In this document: piece by piece, positions 1 to 5,509 of the stretch
How the letters are laid out: each line of letters starts with the position of its first letter
How positions within the stretch are numbered: position 1 is the first letter of the stretch
DNA from: Planctomycetota bacterium
GTDB taxonomy: Bacteria; Planctomycetota; Phycisphaerae; UBA1845; UTPLA1
DNA length: 7,034 nucleotides
NCBI GenBank assembly: GCA_027295245.1
Contig: JAPULF010000646.1
Span: 1 to 7,034 of the forward strand
Reading direction: 5' to 3'
Made by a program: the position numbers and the translations under genes
The notes under the pieces: generated by a model
Database searches by the model: none
The model's input: only the letters and a program-made list of their open reading frames with translations
Told to the model about the DNA's origin: nothing

Positions 1-1293
1 GAAGTCCCGAAGACCGGTAGGGCGTTGCTGTCGGATCAAAAAGAGGCCCGCGTCGACGCCCGAAAACGATGGGACGACATGCGTGGAAGCGCCCGACTGC
101 AAGTCGCCGAGCGGCATTTCGTCGCCGGCCGATACGACGAAGCCGAAAAAGAACTCAACATCATCCACGCCGCCGCCCCGAACAACGCCGAGCCGTACAA
201 ACTCGCGGCCCGGCTCTGGCTCGAAAAAGGCGAATTGGCCCGGGCCCGTGACGCAGTGACCCGCGCCGCCACGCTCTCGGACGAACCGGAAATCGACTTC
301 CTGGCGGGAATCGTCGCCGAGCGATACGACGATCCGGCGTTGGCCCTGGAGCGCTATGAGACGGCATCCACTAACGCGCCGCGTGTCGTGGACTACCTGC
401 TTGCCCGAATCGAAATGCTTTTGACGCTCGGTCGTGAGATCGAAGCGTTGGCCCTCGCCGAGGCCGGCATTCGCGATTTCGACGCAAATGTCGGCCTGCA
501 AACGCTCGCCGCACAGATTCACCGCGCTCTCGGGCTGCGATCGCCGACCATAGAGCGCGCCCGTGAAGCCGTCCGACTCAGCGACGACGAACCGTCCGCC
601 GTGGCCGAGTTGGCCTCATCGCTCGTCTGGGCGGGTCGCAATGTCGAAGCCATCGAATTACTCCGACCAATCGTGCCGCCCGCGGTCGTTCCCAAGGATT
701 CGTTGGAGCATTCCCGGCAAGATCGGGACCAGGCCGAAGAACTTCCTCCCGCCGACATCCTTCTCTACCTCGGTCGGGCGTATCTCCAAGACAAGCAGCC
801 CGTCGAGGCGATGCAGGTCTTCCGGCGACTTGCAACCGAGCGGCCGACCCACACGTTGGCGTGGTCGTTCTATGCCCGGGCAGCCGTCATGGCCGGAGAG
901 TTGCAATCGGCCGCCGAGGCCCTCGAGATTGCACGCGTGGAGAATCCGTCCGCCGAAGTGTACTTGTTGTCGGCCTTTGCCGCCTGCCGGCTCGAAGATT
1001 TTGAAGGGACTAACGAGTTCGCCCGGCGCGTATTGGAGTACGACGATCGTATCATCGACGCCTACTGCCTCCTCGGGCAGTCGGCCGAAGCGATGGGCGA
1101 AGTCGATCAGGCATACAAGGCATATGCCGACGCCTTAGCCATCGATCCTCAGTCAGAGTTGGTGCGGTCCCTGCTGCACGCACTCGCCGAGTATCGACGC
1201 TACTACCAAATAGGGCCGGCGACCGACAATGAAGATTCACCGCGTCGGCCCGTGGGTCACACAGTCAGCACAGGCATCCTGGAGGCGCCGTGA
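1..1293 (+). CDS. Tetratricopeptide-repeat (TPR) protein, 5'-partial
   Basis: The reading frame is open from base 1, so the true start probably lies upstream. The only early candidate inside the window is a TTG at 25 with a poor ribosome site. Numbered from that TTG, about ten TPR-like helical hairpins fill residues 22-376, with the usual spaced small and aromatic residues (for example AGRYDEAEKEL near 34-44, GRNVEAIELL at 204-213, GEVDQAYKAYADALAIDP at 358-375). The array is broken by a charged, proline-containing linker at about 217-243. The last 30 residues look disordered. TPR arrays are protein-protein interaction scaffolds; no catalytic motif is visible. A signal peptide or lipoprotein signal could lie in the missing part, but this cannot be seen. 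The stop codon overlaps the kinase start by 4 bases (GTGA), implying translational coupling. The TPR fold is clear; the partner is unknown. Confidence 0.85.
   Translation, partial: EVPKTGRALLSDQKEARVDARKRWDDMRGSARLQVAERHFVAGRYDEAEKELNIIHAAAPNNAEPYKLAARLWLEKGELARARDAVTRAATLSDEPEIDFLAGIVAERYDDPALALERYETASTNAPRVVDYLLARIEMLLTLGREIEALALAEAGIRDFDANVGLQTLAAQIHRALGLRSPTIERAREAVRLSDDEPSAVAELASSLVWAGRNVEAIELLRPIVPPAVVPKDSLEHSRQDRDQAEELPPADILLYLGRAYLQDKQPVEAMQVFRRLATERPTHTLAWSFYARAAVMAGELQSAAEALEIARVENPSAEVYLLSAFAACRLEDFEGTNEFARRVLEYDDRIIDAYCLLGQSAEAMGEVDQAYKAYADALAIDPQSELVRSLLHALAEYRRYYQIGPATDNEDSPRRPVGHTVSTGILEAP
1281..1285 (+). promoter_or_regulatory. Ribosome binding site of the histidine kinase gene
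   Basis: GGAGG lies 4 bases before the GTG at 1290, inside the last codons of the TPR gene. It supports the GTG start and the GTGA stop-start overlap. The spacing is slightly short. Confidence 0.6.
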
Positions 1294-2879
1294 CCGTCAC
1301 GCACGACAGGCCCTGGTCCCAGATCGACGACGAAAGGCAAGAGTCCGCCGACTGGATCGCGAGCGCCCCGAACTCGAACGAGGCGGCCCAGCCCGAGTTG
1401 CCGGAATCGCCAAATCACAAGGCGGACGAAGACCCTCCTTTTCGCGTGGTGACGGCGCCCCTTGTCTCCATCGTGCCGCTGGCCCTTGCCGGAATCGGGG
1501 TGTTCTGGACCGTAGTCCAGCCGGCCGCGGATCGACCGCTTCTAGGCATGACGCGACTCCTGGGCGTCGGCGTGCTTCTCATTGCGTCCGGCGTGGCCTG
1601 GTGGCTCGAGCTTCGCGGGCGACGCGAGGCGTTGGAACGATGCTGCGAGCAACTCGAGCTAACCGAGTCGGGCTCCACGACGATGCATGAGTACATGGCG
1701 CATCGGGAATTTCGGCCGCTCTGGTCGGCGCTCAGTCGCCACAAGGCCGGCCTCGAAGCACGCCTGGGACAGCTTCTCGAAAAGCAGCACGAACTCGGCC
1801 TGGAGCGCAGCCTCGCCGACATGCAGAAGCGACACGCCGGGGCGATCATCGACTCTATCTCGGATGCCGTTCTCGTCACGGACGGCTTCGACCAATTGGT
1901 GCTGGCGAACCCGGCCGCGGAGGCTATTCTCGGCTTCGACCGTCATGAGGCGTTTCGCAAGCCGCTTGCGGAATTCGTCGATGACGAGTCCCTTCAGCAG
2001 TCGATACGACAGTTTCGAGAATCGGGTGGCCGATCTTCCAAGCGCCGCGTTGAACTGACCATCGGAGACAAGGTCTACGCGCTCACGCTGTCCGAAGTCT
2101 CCGGCGAACGTGACGAGACCGATGCCCCGGCCGAACACTTCCGCGTGGTTGCCGTTCTACGAGACATCACCAAGCAACGCGAAGCAGCCCGGCACAAGAG
2201 TGAATTCGTCGCGCACGTGGCCCACGAATTGAGAACGCCTCTTTCGTCCATTCGGGCCTATACCGAGATGCTCGTGGACGGCGAGGCCGGCGACGAAGCG
2301 ACCCGGGCGGAGTATTACGAAATCATCGACTCTTCCGCCAACCGACTCGGTCGCCTGATCGACAACATGCTGGATATCAGCCGCATCGAGGCCGGCACCG
2401 TTCGGGTCAACAAGGAACCGGTCGCCGTTTCCATGGTGGTCAAGGATGCCCTCGACGAAATGCGCCCCCAGGCGGAGGAGAAGAAAATCACCCTGACCGA
2501 CGAACTGATTCCGGTGGTCTACCGCATTCTGGCCGATCGCGATCAGATCAATCGGGCCGTTCTGAATCTCGTGAGCAACGCCATCAAGTACACGCCCGAG
2601 GGGGGCAAGGTGCAGGTGTGCATCAAGCCGCACGAGGAAAACCAGACCATTTCAATCGAAGTCAGCGACACCGGCGTCGGGATTCCGGAGGACGCCATGC
2701 CCAGGATGTTCGAAAAGTTCTATCGCGTCGATGCCAACCGGAAGATGGCAAAGGGCACCGGTCTCGGTTTGAACCTCGTGAAGCACATCGTCGAAACGGT
2801 CCACGGCGGAAAAATAACGCTCACCAGCGAAGTCGGCAAGGGCAGCACCTTTGCCATGAGTCTGCCGCTGATTCCTTAG
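1290..2879 (+). CDS. Membrane-anchored PAS sensor histidine kinase
   Basis: This 529-residue kinase would autophosphorylate on histidine and pass the phosphate to a response regulator, probably the one encoded next. After a hydrophilic, acidic N-terminus (1-50), two hydrophobic segments at about 54-76 and 87-106 are joined by only about ten residues, so there is no extracytoplasmic sensor domain. A helical linker (107-180) leads to a PAS domain (about 181-296, with SDAVLVTDGFDQLVLANPAA at 191-210). The HisKA domain has HELRTP with the phospho-acceptor His312. The HATPase domain has the N box NLVSNAIKYT (Asn426, Asn430), the G1 box DTGVG (460-464), the F box FEKFYRV (474-480) and the G2 box GTGLGL (489-494). 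All catalytic boxes are intact. The GTG start is chosen for its upstream GGAGG and the overlap with the preceding stop. The signal is probably cytoplasmic or membrane-borne, since only the PAS domain can sense. Family assignment is firm; the ligand is unknown. Confidence 0.95.
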   Translation: MTVTHDRPWSQIDDERQESADWIASAPNSNEAAQPELPESPNHKADEDPPFRVVTAPLVSIVPLALAGIGVFWTVVQPAADRPLLGMTRLLGVGVLLIASGVAWWLELRGRREALERCCEQLELTESGSTTMHEYMAHREFRPLWSALSRHKAGLEARLGQLLEKQHELGLERSLADMQKRHAGAIIDSISDAVLVTDGFDQLVLANPAAEAILGFDRHEAFRKPLAEFVDDESLQQSIRQFRESGGRSSKRRVELTIGDKVYALTLSEVSGERDETDAPAEHFRVVAVLRDITKQREAARHKSEFVAHVAHELRTPLSSIRAYTEMLVDGEAGDEATRAEYYEIIDSSANRLGRLIDNMLDISRIEAGTVRVNKEPVAVSMVVKDALDEMRPQAEEKKITLTDELIPVVYRILADRDQINRAVLNLVSNAIKYTPEGGKVQVCIKPHEENQTISIEVSDTGVGIPEDAMPRMFEKFYRVDANRKMAKGTGLGLNLVKHIVETVHGGKITLTSEVGKGSTFAMSLPLIP

Positions 2880-2887
2880 CCATGCAT

Positions 2888-2893
2888 GAGGAG
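2888..2893 (+). promoter_or_regulatory. Ribosome binding site of the response regulator gene
   Basis: GAGGAG lies 5 bases upstream of the ATG at 2899, in the 19-base gap after the kinase stop codon. It is the clearest Shine-Dalgarno site in the window and fixes the start of the regulator. Confidence 0.65.
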
Positions 2894-2898
2894 ATGCC

Positions 2899-3312
2899 AT
2901 GGGCACGAAAAAGATACTGGTCTGCGACGACGAGCCGCACATCGTACATGTCGTGGCCGCCAAGCTACGAAATGCCGGCTTTGAAGTCTTGACCGCGTCG
3001 GACGGAGCCGAGGCCCTGAGTGCCGCGCAACAACACCGGCCGGACCTTGTCATCACCGACTATCAGATGCCGTTCTTGAGCGGCCTCGAACTATGTACGA
3101 AATTGAGAGAAGACGAAAACCTCTGCGATACACCGGCCATCATGCTGACCGCCCGAGGATTCTCTCTCGGCGACGGTGTTCTTGAAGGCACCAATGTTCG
3201 CAGACTCCTCGCGAAGCCGTTCAGCCCGCGCGCGGTTCTCGAGGCCGTCAAGGAGATTCTGGATGAATCAGCGACGGCGGCCGCCTCATCCACTGGAGAG
3301 TCGCAAGCGTGA
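2899..3312 (+). CDS. Single-domain response regulator (CheY-like receiver)
   Basis: The 137-residue protein is a receiver domain with no output domain. The acidic pocket is Asp10-Asp11, the phospho-acceptor is Asp54 (in LVITDYQMP), the switch threonine is Thr84 (in IMLTARG) and the conserved lysine is Lys106 (in LLAKPFSP). All are in the expected places, so the domain should be phosphorylated normally. The fold ends near residue 122. The last 15 residues are Ala/Ser/Thr/Glu-rich and look like a flexible linker. It follows the kinase by 19 bases, making the two a likely cognate pair, and its stop overlaps the HD-GYP start by 4 bases (GTGA). Since it has no DNA-binding domain, it should act through protein contacts. 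The HD-GYP protein is the obvious candidate, because receiver and HD-GYP domains are one polypeptide in RpfG-type proteins. That link is inference. Confidence 0.95.
   Translation: MGTKKILVCDDEPHIVHVVAAKLRNAGFEVLTASDGAEALSAAQQHRPDLVITDYQMPFLSGLELCTKLREDENLCDTPAIMLTARGFSLGDGVLEGTNVRRLLAKPFSPRAVLEAVKEILDESATAAASSTGESQA
3295..3300 (+). promoter_or_regulatory. Ribosome binding site of the HD-GYP gene
   Basis: GGAGAG lies 8 bases before the GTG at 3309 and within the end of the regulator gene. It supports the overlapping GTG start. Confidence 0.55.
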
Positions 3313-5132
3313 CCCTGTCCGTTGACACCGCCGAAGTGCCGGAGGCCGGACGCCTTCCCGAACCGGTCGCGTGCTCGCCGTTGTCGGGCGATGGCTTCGC
3401 GCGCATCGCGCAACACTGGCGCAGCGCCCATGTATGGCTCAGCATGTGGGACCCGCAAGGTAATCTCGGCGAATTCGATCGCGGCGGACCTCGGTTTTGG
3501 TTGACGCTGTGCGAACGGTCGAAACCGTTCGTCGCCAGGCTCGCCCGGATCGTGACGCTCGCCGTTCAGGAACATGCGAAAACGGGGAAACAGGACGTCC
3601 AGGCATTCGACCTGGGTCCCTGGCAACCCGATCTTGCCGTCGCGCCCGTGATCGTCCGTCGGGGTCGGCGCGCCATCGGCGTCGTTTTGGCGGCGTTTTA
3701 CCTGACCGACCGATTGGATGAAGCGTTTCAGCGATTCTGCCACGACTGCCGGGTCGACCCGCAAGTGATGAAATCGCTCGCCGATGAAGTCCGGGCCGTC
3801 CCGCCCGAATCGATCGAACGGACCGGCCGGTTGCTTCAACTGACGATCGATCAGGCCCGCGAAATCGACGAAGGCAGGGACGAGATGGAAAGCCTCGCCC
3901 AGAACCTCGATTCGACCTACGAAGAACTCAACCTGATTTATCGCATCAGCGTCCAGATGGGTTTGCCGCAACATCCGATCAAGATGCTCGAAGCCGTCGG
4001 CCGGGAAATACTGCCCGTTACCCGAGCCGTGGCCATCGCCTTTGTCATGCCCGAGTTCGAAGCCCCCAGCGCCCCGGCGGTCGCGCCCGGCGCGGACCGC
4101 CCGTCCCGGGATTCCGAGCGGATCATACAGATCGGAACGGCAGCCCCCGGTCTCGGCGATCTGGACCGGCTCGCGAAAGACCTGGACGGAATCGCGAATG
4201 CCGGCTACCTGCTTCTGAACGATGTGAAGGCCGACGGCAGGTTGTCTTGGGCCGTGCCTTGGCTTGACCATCTTGTGGCCCTGCCCATGAGATTCAGCAA
4301 TCAACCCGGCGGGGTCATGTTCGCGATCAACTGCGATGACGGCGGTGATTTCACCTCCGTGGACGTGCAGCTCTTCCGGGCCATTGCCGATCGCGTGGCC
4401 GCGTTTCTCGAAAACCAGCGGCTCTACGACGACCTCGCCGACCTCCTGATGGGCCTGCTTCACGCCCTCGTCAACAGCATCGACGCCAAGGATCCCTACA
4501 CCTGCGGTCACTCCGAGCGCGTTGCCCACTTCAGCCGACTGCTGGCGAAGAAGGCCGGTTATTCCGACATGGACTGCCAGCGATTTTACCTCGCGGGGTT
4601 GTTGCATGACGTTGGCAAGATCGGAATCCCCGACGCCGTGCTCTGCAAACCCGGCAAGTTGACGAAGGAGGAATTCGACGAGCTGCGCCTTCACCCCGAA
4701 ATCGGCGTCCGAATCCTCTCGAAGATTCGACAGATTCAGGATCTGATGCCCGGCGTGCTCTATCACCACGAACGCATGGACGGGCGCGGCTATCCGAAAG
4801 GTTTGAAGGGTGACGACATCCCGCGTATCGGACGGATCATTTGTTTGGCCGACTGCTTCGACGCCATGACCACCAGCCGGACGTACCGCGCGGCCCTCCC
4901 GTTGCAACTGGCGATCAGCGAGATTCGACGTTGCTCCGGCACCCAATTCGATCCGGAGTTGGCGGAGTTGATGCTCCAACTCGACCTGAAAAAAGCCATG
5001 AAGGACGCCTATGAACTCGCCTCCGCGGAACCGGAACTCGGTCGGCTCGGGGCCTTGGATTCGCGAACCGGTCACTGGCCTCGACCCGCAAACGGCGCCG
5101 GTTGGAATTCGATCGTAACCGGAAAGGCTTGA
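3309..5132 (+). CDS. Sensor-GAF-HD-GYP protein, predicted c-di-GMP phosphodiesterase
   Basis: The 607-residue soluble protein has a C-terminal HD-GYP domain (about 375-560) that hydrolyses c-di-GMP in characterised family members. Visible signature residues are His401 in TCGHSERV, the HD pair His433-Asp434 followed by Lys437 (LLHDVGKIGIPD), His462 in LHPEIG, and the GYP signature HHERMDGRGYPKG (486-498), then Asp514 in LADCFDAM. The set looks intact, so activity is expected. Upstream, residues 205-372 look like a GAF domain (TYEELNLIYRIS at 203-214, closing helix FRAIADRVAAFLENQRL), preceded by a helical linker (167-204). Residues 27-165 form another globular region that resembles PocR/GAF-like sensory domains in layout, but this is uncertain. 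The last 40 residues look disordered. No membrane segment is seen. GTG start: supported by GGAGAG and the GTGA overlap with the receiver gene. The receiver partner and the GAF ligand could both regulate it. There is no GGDEF cyclase in the window. Confidence 0.93.
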   Translation: MTLSVDTAEVPEAGRLPEPVACSPLSGDGFARIAQHWRSAHVWLSMWDPQGNLGEFDRGGPRFWLTLCERSKPFVARLARIVTLAVQEHAKTGKQDVQAFDLGPWQPDLAVAPVIVRRGRRAIGVVLAAFYLTDRLDEAFQRFCHDCRVDPQVMKSLADEVRAVPPESIERTGRLLQLTIDQAREIDEGRDEMESLAQNLDSTYEELNLIYRISVQMGLPQHPIKMLEAVGREILPVTRAVAIAFVMPEFEAPSAPAVAPGADRPSRDSERIIQIGTAAPGLGDLDRLAKDLDGIANAGYLLLNDVKADGRLSWAVPWLDHLVALPMRFSNQPGGVMFAINCDDGGDFTSVDVQLFRAIADRVAAFLENQRLYDDLADLLMGLLHALVNSIDAKDPYTCGHSERVAHFSRLLAKKAGYSDMDCQRFYLAGLLHDVGKIGIPDAVLCKPGKLTKEEFDELRLHPEIGVRILSKIRQIQDLMPGVLYHHERMDGRGYPKGLKGDDIPRIGRIICLADCFDAMTTSRTYRAALPLQLAISEIRRCSGTQFDPELAELMLQLDLKKAMKDAYELASAEPELGRLGALDSRTGHWPRPANGAGWNSIVTGKA

Positions 5133-5141
5133 TGCAGTCGA

Positions 5142-5477
5142 ATGGCTACGACCACCACCGAATACGGCAATGTTTCGGTCCTCACCGTGAATGGCGAGCT
5201 GACCGTCGACACCATCGAGACGTTCACCCAGAAATCGTCGGAGTGTCTGGCGAAGCGCCACTTCGATGCGATCATCGACTGCTCGTCCCTGACCCAGATC
5301 GACAGCGTCGGAATGGAGGCCCTGGTCGATATGCTCAAGGCCTGCGAGGACGAATTGGGCGCCGTCAAGCTGTGCGGTGCGGACGAAACGACCCGGAAGA
5401 TACTCGAGATCACGCGCCTCGACCGCCGGTTCGAGATGTACGAAAACCTCGAGGCCGCCGTGCAGAGTTTTGCTTGA
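5142..5477 (+). CDS. Single-domain STAS protein (anti-sigma-factor antagonist type)
   Basis: This 111-residue protein has the size and layout of a lone STAS domain, like SpoIIAA/RsbV. The N-terminal strands (NVSVLTVNGELTVDTIETF) are followed by FDAIIDCSSLTQIDSVGMEA (41-60). There the family's Asp-Ser pair is Asp54-Ser55, and Ser55 matches the serine phosphorylated in partner-switch systems. In that family the unphosphorylated form binds an anti-sigma or switch kinase; no such kinase or PP2C phosphatase is encoded in the window. The ATG at 5142 is the first start codon after the HD-GYP stop. The gene is in the same frame as HD-GYP, separated by TGA and three codons. Its ribosome site is weak (GGAAAGG at 5121-5127 is 14 bases away), so translation may depend on coupling to the upstream gene. 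The fold is confident; the target is unknown and need not be a sigma-factor pathway. Confidence 0.9.
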   Translation: MATTTTEYGNVSVLTVNGELTVDTIETFTQKSSECLAKRHFDAIIDCSSLTQIDSVGMEALVDMLKACEDELGAVKLCGADETTRKILEITRLDRRFEMYENLEAAVQSFA

Positions 5478-5509
5478 CGTCGATGGAGTTCTAGCGGACG
5501 GAAACACCC

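Noticed and set aside
25..27. TTG as the true start of the TPR protein
   Set aside because: The frame is open upstream to base 1, TTG is a rare start and no good ribosome site precedes it. A start before the window is more likely, though TTG cannot be excluded.
563..1138. A 191-codon plus-strand open frame inside the TPR gene
   Set aside because: Its translation is rich in Arg, Pro and Ser, typical of an out-of-frame read of GC-rich DNA, and it lies wholly inside the well-supported TPR frame.
3063..5507. An 814-codon open frame on the minus strand, antisense to the HD-GYP and STAS genes
   Set aside because: It is codon-aligned with the sense genes, so its stops would require sense TTA, CTA or TCA codons, which are rare in this GC-rich gene. 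The plus-strand proteins have clear family motifs, while the antisense product shows none.
5478..5509. Possible promoter or terminator in the 32-base gap before the ATPase gene
   Set aside because: The gap is too short for a convincing promoter, and no hairpin followed by a T-run is visible.
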